Source: Cristatella mucedo (taxonomy: Eukaryota; Bryozoa; Phylactolaemata; Cristatellidae). From it: DNA of 15,380 nucleotides. The position numbers and the translations under genes are program-made. The notes beneath the pieces are model-generated. The model did not search any database. It had not been told where the DNA came from and was given only the letters and a program-made list of their open reading frames with translations. Positions 1 through 9,516 of the stretch are shown piece after piece; position 1 is the first letter of the stretch; the number at the start of each line of letters is the position of its first letter. Location of the stretch: the NCBI GenBank assembly GCA_009760855.2, contig WPIO01000635.1, positions 1 to 15,380 of the forward strand, given 5' to 3'.

Positions 1-690
1 GATAATGATGTTTGCAATTGTGTGTTTCCATGGTGTAGTCACAATCCTCCCGCCTAATACAATTAAATATACGTTTACATAATTTAAAAATTATAATAAA
101 ATTAAAAACTTTTTAATAATTATAGGAAAACGGCAGATCTAAAGAAAAAAGGATTTGTTCTTCGAAGATATTATGGGAAACAGTTGAGTATAACGTTAAA
201 AGTTAGATCCTGCTAACTCAACTAACAAGAGTAAGATATGTAATTAAAATAGTAATATAATATAGCTGTTAGGAGTGACATTTTTTACACACCCATATCG
301 ACCCACATCCGGATATAAACTAATGTAAGTCTCAGTTAATATCAGCTCGAGACAGCAAATCTAGTGGCAAGTTGATGGGTTTTAGGTGCAATATGGATAA
401 AAGAAAAAAGATTTTAACATCTCCATTCTAACACAGAATTTATTCAAAAATAACTGATGCTTGATGTTATGAAAGTAGTTACAAAAGAAGAGGTTTGAAC
501 GAGTAGGTTATAGCAAGAACTTTCACACAGCGAAACTACTCCTCATTTCTATAATCCACTTGCAATTCCTCTCTAAACAAAAATCTTTCTTAACATGCAT
601 AGTATTACAGCCAAAACCCACACTGTGTTTGTTTTGTCAATACCATTATCTAAGAAGGTATTATGGGTGTTAGGGGGGGTCAAGCGCCAT
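1..690. other. AT-rich stretch, no gene seen
   Basis: I find no convincing reading frame on either strand. The stretch is AT-rich with short A/T runs, and ends in a G run at 673-679. No terminal inverted repeat or repeat array is obvious by eye. Confidence 0.5.
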
Positions 691-1440
691 ATCTGGATCT
701 GTCGGGCCTCTTCTTCTTTTTTTCCTCTTCTCCTTTATCTGGTTCTAGTTAATATCTAACATTGTTCAAGTTTAATAATTTTCTTGTTCTCCAACTTTTT
801 TCTCATGATATTTTGGTATACGCAGTTGACGGATTCTTTTTTTATCGCCTTTACAGGGTCTTTCCACCAATAGATCTTGTAACTCTCTTAATTTAGATAA
901 GCAAAAATCTTTGGTAAATAATAAGTCCATGCTTTCTTTATAGTGTAATCTGCCATGATTAATGTTTCTAAGTCTTTCTCATATTGTGCAATAAATTGCT
1001 CTTTCTGCTACAGTTCTAATCAGTCTTGCAACAAGTGCAAACACGTTTGTTTACTAGTATCTTCTAATGACTTTTGTGGCTTGGATGTCCTTGGCATTTA
1101 GTTATACTCTCCTTTAAACTTATTTTCCAGGATCTAAAATCTGTTCTTCTTTGGCCCCATTTTTCAATAAGCCTTTTTGTATAAAATATCTATAATATAG
1201 CTTGTGTTCTTTTCTTTAGAATACTTTGTTTTAAGTGGTCTCGAGTCTTGATATCTTCTAGCAACATTAATAAACACTCAAAGCAATATTTGTAACCAGA
1301 ATCATCGGCATATCCAAAATGTTCTGCATGATGATTTTATTAGGTTTTAGCTATATTAAAGGAGCCGTTTTGGAATTACTTTTGGCCGTGTCTTGAATAT
1401 TTGGCTTATATCTGACTCTGGATTTTGCGGGAAATTTCCC
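690..1440 (-). pseudogene. Decayed coding remnant of unknown family
   Basis: On the minus strand this stretch gives long protein-like runs that change frame several times. One run (about 1335-1200) contains FGYADDSGYKYCFECLLML and continues in K/E/R-rich helix-like sequence. Another (about 975-780) is open for some 65 codons and holds LRELQDLLVERPCKGDKKRI. A further run begins at an ATG at 1097 with MPRTSKPQKSLEDTSKQT. The last part (about 740-690) is strongly basic. Several TAA, TAG and TGA codons interrupt it. I do not recognise the family. It could be the next gene of the viral block upstream on this strand, or an old transposon protein. The minus strand is A-rich here, which lowers stop density by composition alone, so part of this impression may be an artefact. 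Confidence 0.35.
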
Positions 1441-1733
1441 TTCCTTTTTTTCTTTCCTTTAGAGTTAAAAATGACAATTCGATAGAAAATAGAAATATTT
1501 GTGATACGTGTTCGAAACATTTAACGAACTTGAAATTAGAGTCCGGTCCGCCAGTTTGCCAAAAGGTTAAACGAAGAAAAATGTTAAAGTATGAAGTGCG
1601 TGTTGATATCTGCGGGTCTAGACCCAACACCGTAACCGAATTCGATGGCCAGCATTTTACTAAATACCAAAATAATCATTTTGTGCAGATTGTTCATATG
1701 CAAGGAAGAAATATTCTAACAAAGACCTACTAA
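1425..1733 (+). CDS. Small open frame with CxxC pair, doubtful
   Basis: A 102-codon open frame from an ATG. Residues 26-29 form a CxxC pair (CDTCSKHL), a further Cys follows about 20 residues later within GPPVCQKVKRRK, and another lies in DICGSRP. The spacing is loosely reminiscent of a small zinc-binding domain, but no family is recognised. The opposite strand is also open over 1406-1630. There is no supporting signal upstream, and the codons beyond the stop run into A-rich sequence. It may be a fragment of a decayed gene or a chance open frame. Confidence 0.25.
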   Translation: MREISLPFFLSFRVKNDNSIENRNICDTCSKHLTNLKLESGPPVCQKVKRRKMLKYEVRVDICGSRPNTVTEFDGQHFTKYQNNHFVQIVHMQGRNILTKTY

Positions 1734-1739
1734 AAGATA

Positions 1740-2050
1740 TTAATGTTTTAGCAAAAAAACACTTTAAAAAAAAGGGGTTCCGGAATTATTCTGCAAATAC
1801 TCATTTTTTAGACAATGAATCAATACTGCATATAGCCCAACACTAATTCCTTAGGAAAAGGTAACCAATCAAGCAAACAAAATTAAAAGAAGTAATTGGT
1901 TATTAGTTCATTTGTATATTTCAGGTACTATTTAAGAAATTAATAGATTAAACCGTTCATATTTCCTAGGTTTCACCATAATAATATTATAACGGAACTC
2001 TAGTAAAAAGTAGGCATAATACTTAAAATCAGTTCCAGTCGGTGATGAAT
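1740..2050. other. Gene-free gap downstream of the viral block
   Basis: AT-rich sequence with short A and T runs and no readable protein on either strand. It separates the stop of the fibre-like gene at 2053 from the unknown remnant further left. It would be the 3' flank of the minus-strand block, but I see no clear terminator or repeat boundary. Confidence 0.4.
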
Positions 2051-2052
2051 TT

Positions 2053-3770
2053 TTAGGCAACGTTATCTATCCTGATACATTGGTCCGTATCGCTGCTAGT
2101 CTGGTAGTTGTATACAGTTCGACGATCCAAAAACCATTGCACTAGTATTATTAGGGGAGGACTATTTTTATGTGTCCAAGACTATGCAGTAGAAGATTAC
2201 TAATATAACTTCATTGCCCTGGGATAGAAATGTAAGTACCCACAACTTCTGTTATTTTTTTAAACTGTTTCTATTCAACCTAGGATTTCCGTTGCAGCAT
2301 TAGAAGAATATACAGGCTCAGCAACATTGATTATATAAGTAATTATTCCTATGTAAATTTGTTGTAGCAGCGGAGATTCTTCAATAATACATCTCGTTTT
2401 AAATACAAACCATAAGTAACACAAAAATCATCCACATGAACAACGTTGGAGTATTGTAATGACTAATTAGTCCAATATGTAGGAAGTAATTAGAAACACT
2501 AATCTGATTTAAATTTCCATTCATATGGATCTCCAGACTTCTTTACATAATTATAGACGTGACTACCATTAACAGCCATCTGTTGACTGAACTCCTGGAG
2601 CAGGATTTGTAATTGTTCTATTCTGTAAATTTTAAAGAATTACCACTATTTACAATACCGTTTGCATCGGCATACGATTTTGTTACAGCATCACCATCAT
2701 TACCAGGATCTCTCAAATTAATAATTCTATTACCATTTGCATCAAGGTCTGATAGAATATAACCATTTATTCTACTTCATAGTCATTGCGAATGATGTCT
2801 TCGACTCATCCCTATAGTTTATTAATTAAAATTTTTGATCTCTCTCGCACTTCTTTAACAATAGGAAGTAGTCTAACAGCCGGTATCTACAAGGATCATC
2901 TGCTTATCATCACATGCTCAAACATCTTTTTATATAATAATTTCATATTCAGAACAATGTGCTTTTCTAGTATTAAATCTGCCCAGTACTTGCTTATAAT
3001 ATCGGACTCAAAATCAAAATACTTTTTATCTTTAAGTAATAGCATAAAAATTGGTTCTCTCAGTGGCATATCCAAATCAGGTATTAGGAATTCGTTACAT
3101 TACCAGCTGCTACGTAATCTAGTGGGAGGTTCAGATTCGTAATTTAATCCGGAACAAAAATCTCAAACTCAGAGTAAAAAACATTCACTAAGTTGTTAAA
3201 ACATGCAAACCTAATAGGCATTGTGCGTGATATTGTTTACTTGTAAAAAGTCATCAATGATATTCCTTGGCCCTCCACAACGCATTTTTCATTTCTACTA
3301 GAGTAGTTTGTTATCTATTCTTCCTCAGGAGAATATCTGTACACACCATCACTACTAAAAACAATCGTTTGCGTTATCAAGTTTACTTTTAGTTTCATTT
3401 CTAAAAACTTTGCCGCAATAGGTTCAAATACTTTACGAATATCATTGGAGGAAATCTAATACTAGAAATTGTTAACAATTTATTTTTTTAGTTTTCCATT
3501 TGCAATTAATTCAGCATATCCGTTTCAGTCTGTTCTCCAAATACTAGATCATTTCCAAGCACTGAGTAAACCTTTAAGCCTCCAAAATATTCAAGGTCAT
3601 TTTTTTTTTTTTCCCACTCATCTGAACCTTGTACAAAATCAATTATTTCAAAAAAAAAATTCATTATTATTTTTTTGGTTTCCCCCCTGGTTTTTTTTTA
3701 AATGTCAGTGCCATCATAAATAAAGGTTCCTTTACTGCAAGTAAATGGTGAGCCATTACCATTAGAAGAG
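2053..3770 (-). pseudogene. Decayed fibre-like viral protein gene
   Basis: A broken minus-strand gene of about 1.7 kb, around 560 codons if read as one unit. About 3460-3147 stays in one frame with only two internal stops and contains AKFLEMKLKV, FSSDGVYRYSPEEE and MPIRFACFNNLVNVF. The reading then shifts to a frame with PDLDMPLREPIFMLLLKDKK. About 2755-2650 carries LDANGNRIINLRDP followed by DAVTKSYADANG. That is the pattern (L-D-x-N-G-N-x-I-x-N-L-x-D-P, then D-A-V-T-K-x-Y) seen in trimeric phage tail fibres and fibre proteins of larger DNA viruses, usually in or next to the shaft. Later parts include NPAPGVQST (near 2590) and MVFGSSNCIQLP (near 2120). The frame ends at a TAA at 2053-2055. 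The 5' end is uncertain because it merges with the preceding capsid-like gene. A role as a surface fibre or spike is inferred from the motif and the position after a capsid gene. It may be two genes. Confidence 0.5.
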
Positions 3771-3779
3771 TTCTGCAGT

Positions 3780-5238
3780 ACTTCTCACAGATAGTTAAAT
3801 AATGAATCATAATACTTGTAGCAGCATTGCCGGCAACAATAGCTGAAGGTATTTGAGAGTTAACTCAATGCTTACATCGAGTTTTTGAAGTGATTCTTAA
3901 AAGTTCTCATTGTACTGGAGATGAACAACATGAATTGGATAGAGCATTAGCCATTCTGGAAAAGTTACACTAACTGGTTCGGTAACTTCATTTAATCCAT
4001 GATATTGCTTTCTGAATTGAGTAAAATCAGATATCAGTTCAGTTGAACATTTTCCGTCTTTTGGATGACTACTTCTAGCAACAGTAGGATATAGCATTTG
4101 AACCATTAGCAAGAACAGTCACAATTTTTATATCACAATGATTGTATGTGCAAGGATTTCAAGTATAATCATTATATTTGTTAGTATTCTGTACAGCAAC
4201 AATCAACCATCTGACTTTATCAGTAGTGTTTCGCACAGATAGAGTTCTAGTATATTTTAGATCATGGTTGAAACTAGTCAGTGTCATATTCTCATAACGT
4301 CTGACTCTGTAATTAAGTCTAATTTTTTCTTTGCTCTTTCACTTGACACATCAGCAAGTGCTCTTTGAATACTTTCTTTAGGAATAACACAAGGAACCAT
4401 TAGCCTCATTTTTGACATATTAATCTTAAATGCAGTCCAAAGTCCCATCATTAGCAGCTCCGACAGCACTTCTAGATGTCATTGAATTAGTATTAGCAGC
4501 AGCTCCTGATGTGCCAGTCATAATAGCATCAAAGTCATTTCCACCAACTCGCGTCATCTCAAGTGTAAATGGGTATATTATAAAGAATCTTATTCATATC
4601 TGCACAAATCCAGACAATATTGAAAGTGGAAGTGAGATACTAAAAGTTCCTGCATATCCGCTAAGACCACTAGAAAGACCTCTTCTGTAAGCCAAAACCA
4701 ATATTACTAGAAGATTCTGCAGAAGCGTTTGGACTAACATAAGCACTGCTGCCTGTATACAAATCATCAAAAGAATTTGCTTCATCTTTCTTCCATCCAG
4801 TTGCAGGTCCTTCTGTTCGGTTGTAATCATTCGGATATATAAGGTGTCCCATAAGAGTTGATACACTACCAGGGCCTTCTTTCATGAATAGCTTTCTATT
4901 TCTTCAGCACCAAGTCTTATTCTCATCGAGCTAAACATCCAAGCTTCAGCATTGTTAAACAAATCCAGCAGCAAGAGTTCTAGCAGGTGCTGCAAAGTTT
5001 CCACTAGCAGCTGTCTGGACTTGTAATTGACCTTCAAGCAGCAGATAAGCATCTGACAGCACATAGCAAAGTTGTTGTTCACCAGGAAACGGTGAATGTA
5101 AACTAGTTTATTTGCAATACTATCTGTTTCATTTCCATTACTCTGATAAATTCTCAGTATTGGTAATTCTTTAATTTTGAAGTTAGGAAAACTAGGATCG
5201 CCTAATTCGAGTATGGTGTCATTCGGTGCACTTGCCAT
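3780..5238 (-). pseudogene. Double-jelly-roll capsid-like protein gene, decayed
   Basis: The ATG at 5238 opens MASAPNDTILELGDPSFPNF and reads cleanly for about 60 codons before frameshifts begin. Downstream pieces are collinear with the 'double jelly roll-like domain' proteins scattered through arthropod and other invertebrate genomes (from memory, not searched). These are GTFSISLPLSILSGF (about 4650-4605), matching the family's F-x-I-x-L-P-L-x-x-x-x-GF strand; KMRLMVPCVIP (4412-4380); DKVRWLIVAVQNTN (4221-4180), followed by NHCDIKIVTVLANG; FRKQYHG (4016-3996); and YPIHVVHLQYNENF near 3950-3900. The last leads into a segment resembling the family's C-terminal strands near 3800. The predicted span of about 480 codons fits such proteins. 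At least five frame changes and several stops show it is not functional. By family it would be the shell-forming capsid protein. TATATAGA lies 6 bases before the ATG, and 39 bases separate it from the preceding gene's stop. Confidence 0.6.
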
Positions 5239-5244
5239 TTCTTC

Positions 5245-5252
5245 TCTATATA
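5245..5252 (-). promoter_or_regulatory. TATATAGA motif before capsid-like gene
   Basis: On the minus strand TATATAGA sits 6 bases before the ATG at 5238, in the 39-base gap after the previous gene. The identical octamer precedes the start at 7644. It may be a late-promoter-like or initiator element of the viral block, inferred from repetition and position only. Confidence 0.4.
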
Positions 5253-5277
5253 AAAAAGTAAAAATGTATTTCTTATT

Positions 5278-5862
5278 CTAAATGTATAACCCAGCACCAA
5301 TTTTTTTCATATACCCGCCATATCCATCAGGTCTAGGCATTATAGCAGGAAGAGCAGATTTTTCTTTTATAACTCTTTCTAGTTCTTTGTACGCCTTAGG
5401 ATCATTTCTTTTAACGTTTCTGAATAATCTTCAGTTTCAGAATCTTCCATCTTTGCTTTGTATTTCTTTTTGCTTTTTGGTTTAAGTTTATCAAGTATTG
5501 CTCGTTTTATCTCAAGATCCATCTCTTTCATCTTTCTATCATAATCTTCTTCTTTTTTACGTTTCTCCAACTCATACTCAAGTTCTTTCTTTCTTCTTTC
5601 TTCATCAAGTTTGTCATCAAGTTCTCTTCGTTTATTAACATATTCCTGGTCATTTTTTTCTTTCTTTGTCTGCAACTCAGTTAATTTTCTTGCTTGATGC
5701 ATTTTAATTCCTTTGTTAGCAATGTTCATACTAAGTCCAGTTAGCCCAGTATGCACAGGAGCTGCTTTTCCAACACCATCAATAATCTTATCAAGTACAC
5801 CAGAGCCATGATATTTTTCCACCAGTTATCCTACCATGACCAATTCTGGCATAGCTACCCAT
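5278..5862 (-). pseudogene. Small coiled-coil virion-type protein, nearly intact
   Basis: The best preserved gene of the block, about 195 codons with two frame changes. The likely start is the ATG at 5862, giving MGSYARIGHGRITGG. A frameshift near 5820 joins the long open run to 5379. The N-terminal third is Gly-rich and partly hydrophobic (GVLDKIIDGVGKAAPVHTGL). About 90 residues of K/E/R-rich, heptad-like sequence follow and should form a long coiled coil (for example KLDEERRKKELEYELEKRKK). A second frame change near 5400 leads to RPDGYGGYMKKIGAGLYI and a TAG at 5278-5280. I do not recognise the family. The arrangement of an amphipathic N-terminus, coiled coil and basic Gly/Tyr tail beside a capsid gene suggests a minor capsid or core protein, which is inference. 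The preceding gene stops only 6 bases before this ATG. Confidence 0.55.
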
Positions 5863-5868
5863 CCTATA
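5863..5868 (-). promoter_or_regulatory. ATATAG variant in 6-base junction
   Basis: The minus-strand text just before the ATG at 5862 reads AATAATATAGG. It overlaps the TAA of the preceding gene (5869-5871) and contains ATATAG, the core of the octamer found before two other genes. Weak on its own, it gains some weight from the parallel positions. Confidence 0.25.
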
Positions 5869-7644
5869 TTATTTTGAAATTTCTATTGTAGCTATAACAT
5901 CTGTAATAGTATTTATTGCATTTTTATTTTGATCTGTTAAGTTAATTTTTTAAGACTGCTAACACCATCACAATGTCTCCTCGAGTTGGCAAGAATAAAA
6001 TATTGGGAATATGCATGTCAACCTTTTCTCCTGGCTTAATATCATTAATATCAATCAAAATATAAAGATGAAGAGTATTCTAAAAATCCCTTTTTATGTT
6101 CAACATAGTTTTTATTAGGATCTACAAGATCACAATCAATACTTATCCCTTTTTACTCCAGAATTGGTCAGGAAGTTGCAATTTTATTCCAAGCCTTATA
6201 AGTACCAGAGAAATACATGCTTTTTCTTACAGCTTCCTATGGAGTTCCACCATCCATTGCAGCATCAAATGAGCCTTGGAAAATTTGAACTAAAACCTAG
6301 AGTGATCTCCAACTAGATTTGATTATTCCAGAATTTGTTCCAAGTAATAGCAAACAAATCTCGTAACAACAGTTCAAACACTGCATTAATATTGTATCAT
6401 CACATCAATGCTAAAGCTAATTCCAGTACTTTTTCTGTTAGCAAGAATTGACGAGCATGCTTGGTTTAACATTTGATATGGCTGATTTTTAATGCAATGA
6501 CAATCTTTTGGCTATCATAATATCCTTCCTGGGTATAGCTAACCTGAGAAATTGCTTGGAGATGTTATTGCTTTTAAATTATACCAAAGATATCGTTTAC
6601 ATCAGTAAGTAACATTTGTTATTATTCTGTTTGTATACGTAAACTCAACTCTACGCAATCCTACTTTGTTCTAACCAGAATCTGATCCAAGCATTAACGG
6701 AGGAACAAAAGTTTTTTGAATCCGAACTGGCAGTTCCAGTTATTCTAGATGGACATTCTTATATTATATTTCAATCTTTCTATTAAAACGTAATTTGTTG
6801 TGAACCAAATCTGATACTTTAAATTTTGATCTGTAATTGTAATCAATATATCAGAAATAGAATCACCAACAGATTGTGATATTCAAGAGTATTGGTTCAT
6901 ATGCCATTTGTTCCCAAGATAGAAAATTATAAACAAAACAAAACTTCTAAGGGCTTGAGTTGCGATATTATTTATATAACTTGTTCCACTTGCAACCAAA
7001 TTACAGTTTATAAGAATTAAAGTTTAGGTCAGAAACAAAAAACTTCATTCCTCTGAACTAATGGTTTCTGCTGGATCTACAGCTACTTGTGTAAACTGTG
7101 TTTCAGGAGCTGCACTCTATGTATAATAATGGAAGTGTTTTATCTGTTGTATAAAACGTCCAGTAAATCCAAGTAATTGAGCTATGGTAGATTTAACAGC
7201 AACACAATGTAAACCACAGCAGGCATAGTAATCCAAGAATTAGAAGTAGCAGTATCAATGCCTAAAACAAACTTATCACTTCCAGATAATACAATAGAAT
7301 TATTTATTGCATCTACCAATACCAACATTTACATCATCAGATACAGCAGCATATATGCCGGCTGAAGCTCTTACTACTCGCTCAGAACCACCAACAAGTC
7401 TATACACAAAGTATTATTTGCAGATGTAATGTTTTAATAGAATTAGTTTCCCACGAAACTTTTTGAAGCAAACTTTAAAGTTTTTATTCTTAAGATTTAT
7501 AGGATCACTAATTCTAATTCTAATTGGATTAGTAGTTCCTGTTACATTAAAAATATACCCCTCTTTATCTGCAACAGTTAACCCTTTTTGATTGAACTCA
7601 ATATTTTTTAGAATATCCTTAGCTACACCAAGAAGATCAGTCAT
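5869..7644 (-). pseudogene. Long unassigned structural-type viral gene, decayed
   Basis: The ATG at 7644 starts MTDLLGVAKDILKNIEFNQK and reads openly for about 70 codons, with GYIFNVTGTTNPIRIRISDP. After a stop the same frame continues with YFVYRLVGGSERVVRASAG (about 7410-7360). Later pieces in shifted frames include SIVLSGSDKFVLGIDTATSN (about 7300-7245), AQLLGFTGRFIQQ (about 7180-7145) and TFVPPLMLGSDSG (about 6715-6675). The C-terminus NAINTITDVIATIEISK ends in a TAA at 5869-5871. The span of 1776 bases would encode about 590 residues. It is rich in beta-type sequence (N, T, G, I, V), and LLGF is reminiscent of a motif in some arthropod-genome virus-like proteins. I cannot assign a family. 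A capsid, penton or receptor-binding protein is the likeliest class given its neighbours. The decay is heavy, with many frame changes in the middle. The preceding gene ends 60 bases upstream. Confidence 0.5.
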
Positions 7645-7646
7645 TT

Positions 7647-7654
7647 TCTATATA
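7647..7654 (-). promoter_or_regulatory. TATATAGA motif before long structural gene
   Basis: On the minus strand TATATAGA is followed by two A's and the ATG at 7644. It matches the octamer at 5245-5252 exactly, at nearly the same distance from the start. It is a candidate shared promoter or initiator element, with no direct evidence of function. Confidence 0.4.
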
Positions 7655-7704
7655 TCATAATACAAGTTTATTAATTTTAGTAAGTGTATGACTTTGGTAC
7701 TTTT

Positions 7705-8612
7705 CTAGATTTTCAAGAAAAGGTAATCAACAGCAGCACTAATAGAGATTTTACTACTCACCGTATTTCCAGCAGCAAGTTCACGAATCCACATTTCTAT
7801 CTTGTCAAATACTTCTGAATCATTCTTTACAACTAATGGAACCTTATTTCAATTCCCTTGCCTACTCTAGGTCTTAAATATCTAAAACTCTTTGCTCTTT
7901 TAAACTTCTTTTTTCTTTTTGTCTAGCTCTGTAACAACATTAGAAAGATTTTTCTGTACTAAGATTTTTTAACAATCATTTTTTACTTGATTAGATAGTC
8001 TACCAGTTTTCTTTGCTCCATAATATCAAGTAAATCTTTCTTTATATTAACTGTTGATTCATATACTTTACCTACTTTCCATTTGTTTATCATTAAACTT
8101 AGTATATTTAACTCTTCAGCTTAACCTTTTTTGAGCAGTAATCAATAGCTTCTCGTATTTCGGATTTGCTGCATAGGTCTTTGCTTGATTTGCTTATAGT
8201 CATAGCTTTTTTAAATGCTTTCCTTCACTCACAGCTATTTCTTGGCTTTTGTAATAGTGCGGTTGATATGTCTGGGTTTTGTTTGTATTCTAAAACTTTC
8301 TGCAGTTGTTCTTTTATTTTCTATCTGTAAAGCAGTTTAGGTCTAATTCTTTTTAAGTTTCTCAACAACAACTTATACCTGACGTTAGTCAGTAGATCTC
8401 TCTAATGCTGAGCTCGTTTAGTCTATGCTCAGCAGCCATCTCCTTGCAGTATTTCTAATTATATTCTTTGTATCTCGCTAAAGTTTTTTTGCTAGAATAT
8501 TTGGAATCTCTAAGATCGAGATAAGAGATGGTTTGCAGTTTAGTTTCATAATCTAATGCCTCTTGAACACTTCCTTTGAAGGTTTTTTACCACTCGAGTA
8601 ACTTTTTTCCAT
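7705..8612 (-). pseudogene. Charged coiled-coil-like viral gene, decayed
   Basis: The ATG at 8612 gives MEKSYSSGKKP. After a frame change the reading runs FKGSVQEALDYETKLQTIS, then LDLRDSKYSSKKTLARYKEY, then KEMAAEHRLNELS, all charged and helix-prone. The middle (about 8350-7880) is K/E-rich and badly broken. The C-terminal part reads cleanly: VPLVVKNDSEVFDKIEMWI, then ELAAGNTVSSKI, then AAVDYLFLKI and a TAG at 7705-7707. The span of 908 bases would encode about 300 residues. No family is recognised. Its composition fits a scaffold, core or DNA-binding virion protein, but that is a guess. It starts 40 bases after the upstream gene's stop, and an ATATAG repeat (ATTATAGATATAG) lies just upstream of its ATG. 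Confidence 0.45.
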
Positions 8613-8624
8613 TAAAAATTTTTA

Positions 8625-8636
8625 CTATATCTATAA
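8625..8636 (-). promoter_or_regulatory. ATATAG-type motif before coiled-coil gene
   Basis: The minus strand reads TTATAGATATAG here, about 12 bases before the ATG at 8612, in a 40-base gap between two genes. The core resembles the TATATAGA octamers at 5245 and 7647 but is further from the start. Confidence 0.3.
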
Positions 8637-8652
8637 TAATTAAAAAATGTCA

Positions 8653-9200
8653 TTAATTGCTTTCCTTCTGAATCAACAGAACAAATCTGCCTTCCGACTC
8701 AGTCTTTTGGTAGATCTATTATACAATACCCAAACGGTTTCTAGTACCAACGTTAACCCATTCTCTAAAAGTGTTTCTTATCAATATCACCAACATATCC
8801 ATTACGAATATATTCATGTCAGTTTTGTTTTGCTTAAAGATTACTATAAATTAGTACATATTTCTAATTTCTCTTCTAGGTTTATATAGTACAGCCTGAG
8901 CAAGATAGAAAATACATGTTTTACAAGTTATGTCTTCCTCTTGTGAAATAGTATAATAGTTCTATGGTTGGATTCTCAGTAAGTAAATCCATCAAGTACA
9001 CTCAACATACTTGCGTTTCTTATACGAGTCTCTCTCGGGGCATAGCATCACTTCCGTTTAATCCAAGAGCTCAGGCCTTATTTTCTTTATGTTCCATTGG
9101 CATAAATCCACCGATACAACTTTGTGATCTAAAACTGAAGCAATAATTGTACAAAAATCATAATTAATCATTCCATAAAAATATCCAATTCATTATTCGT
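8653..9200 (-). pseudogene. Cys-containing unknown gene, decayed
   Basis: The most upstream gene I can read in the block. Its 3' end is clear: FREWVNVGTRNRLGIV, two consecutive in-frame stops (TAA, TAG) near 8717, then IYQKTESEGRFVLLIQKESN and a TAA at 8653-8655. Further upstream are HEYIRNGYVGDIDKKHF (about 8810-8770), CKTCIFYLAQAVLYKPRREI (about 8924-8865) with a CxxC pair, and CIGGFMPMEHKENKA (about 9118-9075). About 9150-9060 has two competing open frames. The start is not resolved and may lie near 9200-9300. The CxxC pairs could bind zinc. No family is recognised, and the link to the viral block rests on strand, spacing and similar decay. Confidence 0.4.
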
Positions 9201-9500
9201 TGAGATGAGAGGATTTACTCTAACCACGTGGCCTAGAACTAAAGGCTGATTGGTACACCGGCAATGGTTCTCTGACCAGTAATCTTCATCTTGTCATTAA
9301 ACCCCTTACTCGAATATGAAATTTCCTATACTAAAAAAAGTTTTATATTATCGAAATGGAAATTTACTCGGTGAAATGTAAAGCCTACAGGAAGCATTCC
9401 TTAGAGTATTTCGAGATTGCAGAGTACAAAAAGGGCCTTAGAGGAATGATTTCCAGCATTTGCGTGATTTGTAAAGTAAAAAGTCAAGTTTGTTAAGTTA
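9200..9500. other. Upstream edge of viral block, nothing clear
   Basis: No reading frame continues convincingly beyond about 9200-9300. I see no terminal repeat, target-site duplication or promoter. The left part may still be decayed coding sequence of the gene ending at 8653. Confidence 0.3.
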
Positions 9501-9516
9501 AATCAAGCGTGGGAGT

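Noticed and set aside
2786-3142. 118-codon plus-strand open frame
   Set aside because: It lies opposite the fibre-like gene, whose minus-strand reading has the recognisable continuous motifs; the plus frame is a shadow with no family character.
3469-3723. 84-codon plus-strand frame rich in Phe
   Set aside because: It comes from T homopolymers opposite the fibre-like gene's 5' part; low complexity.
4430-4690. 86-codon plus-strand open frame
   Set aside because: Antisense to the capsid-like gene at the site of its strand motifs; a shadow.
8647-8889. 80-codon plus-strand open frame
   Set aside because: The minus strand here ends cleanly in a stop with a protein-like C-terminus and fits the gene order; the plus frame is a shadow.
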